Source: Ectobius pallidus
Taxonomy: Eukaryota > Arthropoda > Insecta > Blattodea > Ectobiidae
Direction of reading: 5' to 3'
NCBI GenBank assembly: GCA_964059195.1
Contig: CAXKWD010000003.1
Location: 201,772,174-201,836,173 of the forward strand
Length of the DNA stretch: 64,000 nucleotides
The translations under genes were made by a program, and so were the position numbers. Under the pieces are notes generated by a model. It worked only from the letters and a program-made list of their open reading frames with translations. It did no database searches and was not told the DNA's origin. Positions 44,355-55,500 of the stretch are shown one piece after another. How positions within the stretch are numbered: the stretch's first letter is position 1; every line of letters begins with the position of its first letter.

Positions 44355-44797
44355 TATACCCCCATGTTGGGGCGAAGGGCCTCCCAGTGGAGGTTTCTGT
44401 TACCTACGTGACTTTTGTTACGCCTATTTTCCCAGAGCGGGCAGAGGGACAGGTAGTAAGCCCATCGCCCTCTCAACCCCCCTCCGGAAACTAAGGTATT
44501 ACTTGGACGTGAAAGGGCTGATAAATTTTGTCCAGAGGCTCTAATTTAGGCTTGGAGTTCTTTTACGTGCCGTAAATCTACGACACGGGCCCCCAGCTTA
44601 AAGTCCTGGCCAGGCGAGTGGCGAGTGGAAAGGGGAGCAGGGTGAGTCGCAAAGTACTAACTACCCAAAATCCCTCCCAGAGGACTCCGTGCCCAGGATT
44701 TTTACGTCCTGAAAAACCCATCGACTGCGGCCGGGTTTGATCCCGCGACCTTTCTGATCTAGAGGTGGGCACGCTACCACTAGACCACTGGTCCTCA
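44355..44797 (-). mobile_element. tRNA-derived SINE, family 4
   Basis: On the minus strand the head is AGTGGTCTAGTGGTAGCGTG with box B-like CGCGGGATCAAACCCGGCC, followed by GTCGATGGGTTTTTCAGG and a 350-bp body rich in CCC/GGG. The microsatellite at 44300-44352 may be its expanded tail. Confidence 0.65.
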
Positions 44798-44819
44798 CTT
44801 TGTTCAATTTGCACTTTCT

Positions 44820-45445
44820 TTTATTATTTATTTTCACCTAGGACTAGTCGGAGCAATAATGATTTATTCTGTATATATGTGATGCTATAAGAAGCATATT
44901 ATTTTTTTTTTTAATTGGTAAAATTGCTAAATCTATTTAACATGCAGGTAAATAATACATACCAGTTTTCGTCAACCTTATGTGTTTAACATATTTTGCA
45001 CAGTTGATTTACTTATGCTAGCCAAACTAGCAGCACTGCTTAAACAAACTTATTGTATGCAGGGAAAAGGCAGTGGCAATTCTCACATTATTTCTCACTG
45101 CACTTCCATTTTCAGCTCTGGGAGTTTCCTGTGTACAAAGAAATGTGTCTAGAAGTGCCTTACCCACTACAAAAATATAAATGTCCGAACATATTTTTCA
45201 GTCAAGCAAGATGAAGCATCATTAAGAGCAGACAAAACTGAAGAAAGAGATGAATGGCAAACACTTTTATGTTCCAACCTATTTTGATAACTAATAGCAA
45301 AACTTACATAATGAAAATATTGTCATAGATTCCTTATTTTAAAATATCAAGAGGTGTTAACTGGTTAAACAATAACTATTTTCATATTTTCAGAGTATAT
45401 TTGTATGGAATTTTGACAACATTGTCTGTAATAGCAATCTTCTAT
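44820..45445. other. Mostly unrecognised; candidate splice acceptor at 45114
   Basis: No homology found. 45103-45114 (TTCCATTTTCAG) is a good acceptor. Joined in phase 1 to the exon at 36778 it would add ALGVSCVQRNVSRSALPTTK and one residue, then stop; in phase 0 it reads LWEFPVYKEMCLEVPYPLQK and stops soon after. Neither is recognisable. Confidence 0.15.
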
Positions 45446-45449
45446 AACT

Positions 45450-45750
45450 AAAACTAAACTCCGTGGCGCTACATCCCTGGAGGGACTTGGCCTACCACCC
45501 CACCTCTGCGTCATCTACCATAGGCAGGATTGGGGGCATGTGGTCAGCATGCCGACACCCACGGCCGTTTCCATGACCGTGCTGCTACTTCTCTATCAAG
45601 TACCTTCTCAATTTGAATCACGAGGCTGAGTGCACCCCGTTCCAGATCTCCCTACCTCAGAAAAATTTGAGGAGTTACCAGGGATCGAACCCGGGCCGAC
45701 GGATTTGTACAGTAGTCAGCGAGGCAAACCACAAGACCATGCCGGCGGTC
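45450..45750 (-). mobile_element. tRNA-derived SINE, family 1, copy 2
   Basis: About 85-90% like 3280-3595 by eye, with box B GGTTCGATCCCTGG on the minus strand and a 20-25 bp internal deletion after the GGCAG segment. Flanking duplication is degenerate. Confidence 0.8.
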
Positions 45751-46123
45751 ATAGTAAACTTATACAGGTAGCCTACACCATCCTGTTTTACATCGTCATA
45801 TAAGTTATAATATCAGGTCCTCAGCCAAGGATAATAACACAACCATTGGCTAAATGAATTCGTCGATGATGCCCTTTTTTCATATACGTTACTTTGAGTT
45901 CTAACTGTCGTTTTTTATCCTTGATGCTGTTCAATGTTGTGCTATGGAATTCTTTTTTACGTAAGTCTTTATCTTGACCAGTCTCAAACTTTATCTTTTG
46001 TAAATTACTATACCTTTTGAATGTCATAGCACACAAGTCTAAAAAGAGATTTGATTTGAGTTCCTAATGGATAGGTCAATTAACTGAAATTCTGTAACGT
46101 CATTTGTGAAGTACGCCCCGAAC

Positions 46124-46952
46124 AATCTCTTATATATATAAAAGGCTTTGCCCTGACTGACTGAATGAATGACTGACTGAATGACAGGAATCAACGTACA
46201 GCCTAAACTATAACAGGTAGAGACTTGGAATTTTGACCGTACCTTCGTTTTATAATGTAGGTGCTCACTAAGAAAGGATTTTGAAAAATTCTGATTCTAA
46301 ATGCCAAAAATTTAATGTTTTTGAAAATACTTAACCCCTTTTTACATAGAATTATCAATTCCAAATCACAGAATATATTGTTGCACAAATGGTATCAGGT
46401 GGGCTTGGAAGAAACAATTGAAATGCACTTTTGACAAATAAGAGAAGTTATGAAAATAATTCATGTTATAAATAAATATTACAGAATGAAATCCACTAAA
46501 ATAATGGAATCACATAACTTTCTCTACCCTGGACATAGAGAAAACAAAACGAGGTATGGTAATGTGTATATTATTATATTATATCGCAGGTTTTTGGAGA
46601 GAAAATTATGAAAGTGATAATGCTTTATGGTAACATAAGAGTGGGAAATTTCCCGCCTCGATATTACAATTTTATGTTACAGGAATTTCTGTTTCTTCTT
46701 ATTTAAACCTCTACCAGGCTTGCTGTGCACTGTACAAGCGATGGGATGCAAAATTCTAGATCCTCTATGAGCCATAAAAAACTATATCAAGCGTTTTCTG
46801 AGGGAATAGTTTGAGTGTAATAAGTCGTTCTTCCTATTTCAAATTATAAATGCCTATATAAGGACCTAGAATTTAAAATTGAAAATCCTTCATAAGCTAA
46901 TTTCCAATTACAAAATACAAAACCCGGGCGACGCCGGGTCTTTTAAGCTAGT
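46124..46952 (-). mobile_element. Dispersed repeat family R2, copy 2
   Basis: On the minus strand it starts CTAGCTTAAAAGACCCGGCG (then TCGCCCGGGT) and ends in the CAGTCAGTCAG and TTTTATATATATAAGAG end. It differs from copy 1 at its head but matches 62045-63030 throughout. Confidence 0.6.
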
Positions 46953-47315
46953 TCCTCATAACTGTTACCAACGAATGTGTCTTCAATGTCAATCGAAAAT
47001 ATCCTTTTTTCGCTAATTGATTGGGCGTAACTCAATCTATGGGATATGGAATTGATTTGCTTCTGTAATTCTAATGTTTTTTTCTTTCTTTTTCTACATA
47101 TTGTTGAAAAAGTACCTAAGTCCAGTCGCGTAACTAGACCACTTGGTGCGCGGGGCGGACTTATTATTGAGCCCCCCCCCTACAAAAGCTAGAAACACGG
47201 CTATTTTTAACTTCTTTTTCTATGGCTAGCTTTCTTGTCTTTCTGATCGTCTTCATGGGCTAATCAATACGGAAAAGTAATAGACAGAATAAGGGAGGGA
47301 ACTCATCCAGTAAAA

Positions 47316-47597
47316 GGTAAAGTGATCCCTATACAGGCCATGGAGGCCCAGAGGGTTCCAGGAGGTTGAGACTCCCAGATTTTGGACATTCGGCACATGA
47401 AGGTGGTAAGGTTGTCAGCCTTTACCCCTAGAATTGCTCCTGGTACTCATTTCTGTTAGAGGCTGAGCCGACCCCAGGGCCATAGTGCCACCAGAAGGAT
47501 TAGGTCAATTGAAAAATCTCAACGACCTCATCTGGAATTGAACCCGCGACCTTCCGGTTTGTAGCGCAGCACCTCAACCACTACGCTACAGCTTACC
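47316..47597 (-). mobile_element. tRNA-derived SINE, family 2, copy 3
   Basis: Minus strand: head GTAGCGTAGTGGTTGAGGTG, box B GGTTCAATTCCAG, family body, (CTTTA)-like end. It has a deletion of GCGCACCGGCCGCC relative to 33594-33902. Nested in the hAT element. Confidence 0.8.
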
Positions 47598-48173
47598 CCC
47601 AACTCATGCAGTATTTATTATATTTATTTACTAAATACAAACAGACATTAATCCAATAATATTAAGCTAGCTGATCAGCAAAATACAAATGTGTACATAA
47701 TTAAAAAGTAATGAAATGAAAAAAAGGTTATGCTTAAATATGACAAAACAAGAAAGTTAACGAAATTTTATGGTAATAAACGACAGTTTTAATTTTAATC
47801 GGAGAGTCAGATAATAAATTATCAAAATCTGGATTATATTAATTCAGAATATGTAATAGTCACGTTTAAAATGTATTTTTTTTTTTAGCTTTTACATCCG
47901 AAAATTGTCTAATTGTCTCATTAAAATTTATTTTCATAGCCAGATTGATCTTTATGTATATCATTGCTAGACCATTGAGTATGATTTGGCTCATTGTTGA
48001 CCGCAAATAGTTTTTGATTAAATTCAGTTTTGGAAAAAAAATTCGCAATGGTTAAAAACACCTTTAGTGCTACACACAAATTTGGAATTGATTCTTGAAA
48101 GTGTTTAAATCCTTTAAAAACCATCATACACATTATGTGTTTTAAGTTAATTTATAAATTAAGACCTGCTCTA

Positions 48174-48618
48174 GTCCACCGCTGTGGCTCAGGGGATGCG
48201 TTCAATCCTCTCACGCAGCGCCCAGGTTCGATTCCTGGTCGGGACAACTTACCTAGGTGGGGTTTTTCCTTAGAGACAAATGTCGGGTAACTTTAGGCCC
48301 TTGTGGTCCCCCAGATATCATCTGGCCGTCATTATCATCTTCATCCCCATCCTCGCCTTGTTTGGAGTGAGTGTGTGTGTGTGAATGGTGTCTCTCGTCC
48401 TATGTGTTCGTTTTGTCTCGGAGGTGGCCCCGGCATTGGGCTGATCACTCATCCAGGGAGGCCCTCCATGTCCTTGTCTGCTCAAAAAAGTATGTATGTG
48501 ATCCAAAGATAATCCCTCTCCCGACAGGTCGCGGCCCTGTAAGGCCCGGGCGGCTTGGGTCGCTTAAATCCTAAAAGGGAGAGGTTAAACTACGAGAAAG
48601 AAAGAAAGAAAGAAAAGA
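48174..48618 (+). mobile_element. tRNA-derived SINE, family 3
   Basis: 13-bp target duplication AAGACCTGCTCTA at 48161-48173 and 48619-48631. Head GCTGTGGCTCAGGGGATGCG with box B AGGTTCGATTCCTGG, body, and an (AAAG)n tail. The exact duplication points to relatively young insertion. Confidence 0.88.
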
Positions 48619-49392
48619 AAGACCTGCTCTATTTTCTTCAATTAAATGATACATCTTCTGCACGTGACCCATAGCGCATCTCATAGAGGCCTCTCGTGAT
48701 CGACTTATGAACGTATTGCTACATTTTCCCGTTAATGTTAAATAAAATTAGGACATGTTCTGTTTTTCATCAGTTAAATGATAACCCACATTTTAGCGCA
48801 GTAGCCAACTGCACATAATATCCTACAGTAACCTCTCGTGGCCCACTCATGAACCTGAGACGAAAACATTCATAACTAGTCTCAATTTTTTATTCTTAAC
48901 ACGTCAAATACGCTATATTTTTATTAATACAAAAATGCCGATGAGTAAAAAAAAAAGTGAAACATTAATTTTTATATTAGGTTGGGGCATCAATGGGGGC
49001 CCCCATAGTGAGTGGGGCCCGGGGCGAACCGCCCCACCCTAGGAACGCCACTGCCTAAGTCCACTCTCATACCACTGAACAGCAACGGTATAATTTTTTG
49101 CATCTTGTGATTTTCTGGCTTAATATAACTTAACCAATTCTTTATTGCAACCAATGGTCATAATATGATGAATGGAGCTCCCATTTTAAATGAATAGTAG
49201 ACCTGTATCGATGTACAGTAAAAATTTAATGTAGTACACTCACATGTGGGGGGGGGGTGATAAAGGAGGGGTGGAGCTACCCTGTTACGTTGAATGTACT
49301 TCACTAGATAATTTTCAGATAATCATTTCTTATAATTTCCACATTTTGAAACTATATAATCTGTATAGACACTGCACAGGGTTGGTTATGAT

Positions 49393-50117
49393 CAGGGCCC
49401 GGATTCTAATGACATGTCATCTTTTTATTGATGTTGCATAGGCATTGCCAACTTGTGGATAATTCCGAATCATGGCCACTAGATTATAGAAATGCATTTT
49501 TATTAGATCATTTTTTGTCATTTTATCCAATTTTATATTTTTAGGGCATTTATTTCAATTTTAGGTCATTATTCTGTCATTTTCGTGTCATTTGCTTCTT
49601 TATTTTGTCATTTTCATATATTTACATTGAGTGTATTAACTTTTTTTCCGTCTTGGAAGTGTTGTTTGTTTAATGCAAGAAGGAAAAATTCGGCGTTAAA
49701 GTGTTGTCATGTCTCAATCGGAAATGAGAATCAAAGAAACGCCAAAATTTTGAATTATATTGCTATTGTTATTAGATTGAATTGGCACCAGAGTCTGCCA
49801 CCTCCTTGGATTTGACAGTGCAAACTACTGTTTACCCTCAATAAACAACAGACCACAAAAGGATGTGCCGAATTTTGACTCACCAGTGCCTCAGTGCCGT
49901 GAGAAAAGAACATTCACAACATTACAGTTATTTACATTTATTATAATTATATACAAACTAGTCTATAACTTTGTGTGCACAATAATATTTTTTTATAAAC
50001 AAAATATCAGTTTTTAGGTCATTTTTTTTATAATTATTAAGTCATTTTCTTTAAAATTTAGGATCATTTTATAGGTCATTTTTCAAACAATTTTAGGTCA
50101 TCAGAATCCGGGCCCTG
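49393..50117. mobile_element. hAT-type MITE with 8-bp target duplication
   Basis: CAGGGCCCGGATTCTAATGA at the left, TCATCAGAATCCGGGCCCTG at the right. Exact duplication GTTATGAT at 49385-49392 and 50118-50125. The sub-ends consist of TTTTAGGTCATTTT repeats copying the inner terminal motif. Confidence 0.92.
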
Positions 50118-50586
50118 GTTATGATTGTTAGTGAGTGTGTGAGTGTGTGTAGGTGTTATAGAAGTGTGACCACTCGAGTTGTGTGGTTTTTTTTTTGCCA
50201 TGGGCAACAAATATATATAGTGTTGGCCGTCCGGAAGGGGGGGGGCAAGGTAGGGCCGCTGCCCCCTCTGGAAATTTTGTTTGCACATAAATCTGTAAAT
50301 TAAATTACTATAAGCAACTAATATGACGTGAGGCTTAGGTTTCCACATACTATAATATGAGTTGATTGAAACAGTTGACTACTTTAGATATGAGCATGTA
50401 GGAATAATTAATTCTGCTAAACTTGAAATTATTTCCAGTCAAGCAATGAAAGTAAAGCAATGGATGTAGTCTATCCCATTTTTACATGAATAGTAGGCCT
50501 ATCTGTAAAATTGTAAGGGGTAAATACTATATTAAATGTTTACTGTGTATCCATAGTCATGGGTCAACTACATTAAATCAAGGATG

Positions 50587-50587
<1 letters not shown>

Positions 50588-50675
<88 letters not shown>
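50588..50675. repeat. (GAT)n microsatellite split by a hAT element
   Basis: About 29 GAT units, continuing at 51537-51556 on the other side of the element at 50676-51536. Confidence 0.9.
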
Positions 50676-50676
<1 letters not shown>

Positions 50677-51536
50677 AGGGCTCGGACTTTTAGGTAAATA
50701 CATATTTTTTTTTTGCTATTACCTATGATTTCTGGACTTTGTCAAAGTTCCGGATTCAAAATACTGAGTTGCATATCACATAAAAATAAATATTTTCGAT
50801 ATTTCTTATTTGAATAAATATTTTTGGTAACTTAATTTTTTTTTACATATTTTACCACATTTCACGTTTAGAAATGAATATTTTGACTGTTTTTGTAAAA
50901 TTGTGCCATATTTTGAATATGTTGCATTGTTATGTTGAGTCAGACAATAAATCAGGGCTGATTTGGCCTTTATTAGTGCAAATTTCTGTTTCCTCTCACA
51001 CTGCATTACTAAGTTGGAAACAACAAAACAATTCTTGACAGAATCAATAAAAGAAACCAAACACATTGAAAACAAACTTAACAAAATCAGTGGTTTAAAA
51101 GCAAACGAAATTACAGAAAAATTCCTGTCATGTCTAAATAAGAATGAAAGGTTACAAGTGTTGCCAAAGATTTCAGATATTTTAATGGGTATCAGTGTAA
51201 AGAACTTGGAGCAGATGGAACATCTGAGTGTCAGTGATACTGCATTTTACAAATATGCAAGATTAACATCCTGCAATGTTGAATGTACATTTTCAAGATA
51301 CAAGTCTCTGTTCTGTGAAAATCGTCACAGCTTTAAGATGCACAACTTAAGATCTACTTCTGTCTTTCACTGCAACCGTTCTACACTTGCTGACTAGAAT
51401 GACTAGATGAGTACTTCTGTAAATATTAGTTAAATAAATAAAATATTTTTATATTTTTTAAACATATTTTCGACTTTTTAACCACATAAAAAATAAATAT
51501 TTTCGTTTTTATAAGCACCTAAAAGTCCGAGCCCTA
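50676..51536 (+). mobile_element. hAT element with transposase C-terminal relic
   Basis: TAGGGCTCGGACTTTTAGGT and its inverse at the right. Flanks are both ATGATGAT (8 bp), though this is within a GAT repeat. The plus-strand frame to 51397 encodes SDTAFYKYARLTSCNVECTF and SRYKSLFCENRHSFKMHNL, closely matching the hAT dimerisation domain (SC.VE..FS.YK....RRSF...NL). The catalytic part is missing. Sub-ends carry AAATAAATATTTT repeats. Confidence 0.9.
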
Positions 51537-51565
51537 ATGATGATGATGATGATGATGGTGAAAAT

Positions 51566-52032
51566 TAGGGGGCGGATTTCTATGACATGTCATATTTTTC
51601 CCCTTTGCGTTATTTCAGGTTTCCGACTAATTTAAACCCGATTCCAAGCATCCTGGTGAAAATGGAAACGACTTTTATTGTGCACATAACTGCATATTTA
51701 GGAAATGTTCAACTATTGTAGCATATTTAGTATGAATATGCATATTTAGGTCATATCTTTGGCATATTTGTGTGCATATTAAAGAAATTTTGAAGTTTCG
51801 TATCATATTTTGTAAATTTTCATTATAATGATACTTTCTGATAATTTACAGATAATTAAATAATTAACACTATATTTTAATATAATGTATTGTAATGAAA
51901 CTTAACAAATACATACACAATGTGTAAGTGGTAAAGTCATATTTTTAATTTTATTGGTCATATTTTAATGTTTTTTAGATCATAAATGCATGCATATAAC
52001 CTATTTTTTAGGTCATAGAAATCCGCCCCCTA
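51566..52032. mobile_element. hAT-type MITE with imperfect 8-bp duplication
   Basis: TAGGGGGCGGATTTCTATGA and inverse at the right. Flanks GTGAAAAT and GTGATGAT agree at 6 of 8. The body repeats CATATTTAGGTCATATTT. Confidence 0.85.
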
Positions 52033-52139
52033 GTGATGATAATAATAATAATAATAATTATAAGTTGTAGTAATAATAACATAGTGATGGCGATAATTTG
52101 TTCATTCCCCCCCCCCCCTTGGCAAAATTTCTGCGGACG

Positions 52140-52393
52140 GCCATTGATTTTATCAAACAGACAACGTTACGAGTTTCTCATCTACTTCCGTCTCCTGTTC
52201 TGTGGAGCTGAGCGCTCGACAGTCGACTGCGCAAGCTGAGACGCAGTTTGGCGAGGTGACTCACCGTGAGTCAGAAATAAACACAAGAGCGGACGTTCAC
52301 ACGCAAGGGGAGGTGACGCAGTTGCAGAGCGTCCGTAAGCTGCGAAGGTTATTATATCGCTAGTGACTACGTGGAAACTTGTGTTTGTCCGTC
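52140..52393 (+). promoter_or_regulatory. Likely promoter/5' UTR of the MADF-BESS gene
   Basis: GC-richer than the surroundings, free of transposon sequence, and directly before the start codon. TTATATCG is at about 52350. No exact start site can be read. Confidence 0.35.
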
Positions 52394-52526
52394 ATGGAGA
52401 AGAAATTAATTCAGGCAGTTCGCAGGAGAACGATTCTGTACGACACGTCACATGCTGACTATTTAAAAGTCAAATTAAAACTTCAGATTTGGGAAGAAAT
52501 TGCGAAGGAAACTGGAATGACATGTG
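52394..52526 (+). CDS. MADF-BESS gene exon 1
   Basis: Encodes 44 residues from MEKKLIQAVRRRTILYD to TGMTC plus one base, followed by the donor GTAAGT. It holds the first half of the MADF domain, including the LI..V and W.EIA signature positions. Confidence 0.9.
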
Positions 52527-55500
52527 GTAAGTTTTTATAATTCTTTTACTTAAATACGATTAATTTATTTGAAGGGTACAAGAGAAAAATGGTAGTAGTC
52601 CTTTTTTTATATAGATAATTATGCTTTTTATTCTTGTGTCCGACTTTATCGTTGTGTATTAAATAGTTGGCACTCTGCTGATGATGCAGGAACAATCCTG
52701 CGAAACGACCGTCCAGAAGTTTACCAAGGTAAATGAAGTGCGTTAAGGAAAGTGTTTTTATTCAACTATTTAATAATGCCTTCTGTGAATTTGGAATGTT
52801 GGTATTAATTTAAGAAGAAAGCGGCAAATATTATATGTAAAATAAATTAGATAAAGGGGAAAAAGGATCGTATTCCATGAAGTTTGTAGAGGTGAAAGAT
52901 TGATGTCCGCTTTAAAAGTAAACAAACCTCTTCTCTTCAACTCTTCATATTTCTTGTTTATCAGTTTGTTGCTATGCTATTTTCATAAGTAATCCCACGA
53001 GAAACTGCGAGTTTATCAGTAGATTTGTGACTGCGCAGCAGGAGCGAATTTATCTGATAAAAACTCGTAATCTCGAGTTGAATTTATTAAGACTATTCCA
53101 TGAATAAAATGTAACGAATTGTATAATTAATGTTATATTCAAATAAAGGGTGACCGACGGGAACCGGACGTTTTTTAAATGAACAGTACTAGCTTGTTTT
53201 TGTACCAAGAAGCTATTTTATTACACAATAATATTTGGAATTATATGCCATTTGAAATGCATCTTATGAATGGAAGATGTCAGACAGGCGGTGTCCACTT
53301 GCTTGAATACAGGATCCAATCCTTTGCAGAAAAGCCGTGTGTGAGTGGTCCAACCACCGCCGTCTCGAGAATTACACTGCCTGTCCTATGCTTAATTTTA
53401 ACATGGAGTTCAGAGTATTTTTAAATTGCCTAATTTCCCCAGTAGAGGCGACACAGTTCACACCCAGATAGCATGAAATTCCAGCATATTTCAGTTTCCG
53501 AGTTTACACTTCAGAAGGCAACACAGAGCATACGGCAATGTAAAGGGTATTGCAGCTGGGTGTGGTAGGTGCTGCCATCTGTAATGTCGCCGCGTACGCA
53601 AAATTAGCCGTATTGGACAGGCAGTGTATACACGAGTAATTTAGTCTAGAAGGCAGTGGGTCCAACATCTCGCGATCAATTGCTGCCACTTTCTGCTTGA
53701 TTGCCTCCTTCAGATCGGCCAAGATGCGTGGTCTATGAGAATAGACACGTGATTTCAGAAATCCCCTCAAAAAAAAAGTCGCAAGTGCTTAAATCAGGGG
53801 ACCTCGGAGGCCACGGGATATCGCCGAAACATGAAATAACCCTTCCAGGAAACATGCGACGAACCAAGTCCATTGAAGCACGTGCAGTATGCGGGGTGGC
53901 ACCATCTTGCTGAAAAAAACACATTTTCATTGTTGTGTAGACGTCATCTTGACGTGAATCCTGCATTTAAGCAAGTGGACACCACCTGTCTGACATTATC
54001 TTCCATTCATAAGGTGCATTTCAAATGGCATGTAATTCCGAATATTATTGTGTAATAAAATAGCTTCTTGATCCAAAAACAAGCGAGTACTATTCATTTA
54101 AGAAACGTCTGGTTCTCGTCGGTCACCCTTTATAAACATTTATTTCTGGTTTGTTATAAATAAAGTCATTAATAGTGTCACTTGTCAGATCACAGCATAC
54201 TAAATTAATAAATAGTCTGCATTATGGAATACTAAGCAATGCTAGCAACGAAATAGTGACGAAAGAGTTGATCTCAAAATTAAGAGAAGCTAAAATGGGT
54301 ACAAAATAAAAACACTTTTTTCAAGAACGTAATTTATTTGTAAATGCCATGCTACTTGAATGTGCATTGGTTAAAAAATACAATTTTCTTCTCCATTCGA
54401 TTTTCTCATAGGCTATTGATAACCCAGTCTCCCGTGTTTCAGATTCCCTAGTCAATTCAATTCAGTTGTACTTACAATCTTCACAGAACTTTTATAACAG
54501 GATCCATATCAGTCTTATATTTCTTTCAGTATTATATGGTTTAGCTTCCTTTACAATATAAATTTCGTCAACAGACACATTACCAAACTTTCAGCTTGCC
54601 ATTTTTGTTTTCAATTTAATGCTGACAATGGAAGACATAGTCTAGTAATCATTCCATTAGCGATATTCTGATGGTTCAGTAACGAACTGACGTTTTATCA
54701 GATAAAATTACATCCTTGCAGAATTTTTTAAGATAAATAACCTTAATATTCGAGGCATTGCGAAACATTATTGGTCAATATCGAATACGCATCATATGAA
54801 TGATATAGTCAATGAAAGCGTTTCTGAATTAATAACTATAAAATGTGTTCAATTTGTTTTCTTATAAATTTCTCTTTTTGGACCAGGGCCGTCGCGTGGG
54901 CGGGGCGAGCGGGGCGATCGCCCCGGGCGCCGCGACCAGGGGGGCGCCGTGACAACGGCAAAAATAAAACAACAAGATTTGAAAAAATAAGTAGGATATA
55001 GGCTACATAACGTATTTTAAAGTTAGGTATAACTGAATTTTGAATATTACGTTGTATGTTTTTATTGAACAAATAAATATTTGATACCAATAACTTTAGG
55101 CCTATATTTGCTTATAAAGACATATTTACGATCAAGTACGACACTGGAGAGACTGAATTCTCTGGCCATCTTGTCCATTGAAAACGATGAAGCACAAAAA
55201 ACAGACTTGAAGGAAATTCTAACGACATTTGCTGGTGCAAAAACCAGGCGAATGCCATTTAATGTTTAGTACCTTATTTTAAATTGATAAACGCGGTTCC
55301 CTTTTCTATATTCTATTCAATGTATGTATCGGGGTTTTCCACACCATTAATTTGTAGTCCATTAATAACCCCTATAGCATTTTTTATGATTGTTAAGATT
55401 TTCTTACATTACTGAAGTTGTATTAATTTGATTTTCAATACAATCTTATTAAAAAATTTAAATAATTTTATTTCTGGTATTTTTGTAAGGTAATCCGATT

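Larger units (their letters stand above)
47123..49053. mobile_element. hAT-type element with two nested SINEs
   Basis: Ends CAGTCGCGTAACTAG and CTAGGAACGCCACTG are imperfect inverses (12 of 15). Exact 8-bp target duplication CCTAAGTC at 47115-47122 and 49054-49061. Sub-ends are GGGGC-rich. Family 2 (47316-47597) and family 3 (48174-48618) SINEs are inserted inside; without them the element is about 1.2 kb. No transposase seen. Confidence 0.85.

Noticed and set aside
44578..44814. 78-codon minus-strand frame
   Set aside because: It covers the tRNA head and body of a SINE.
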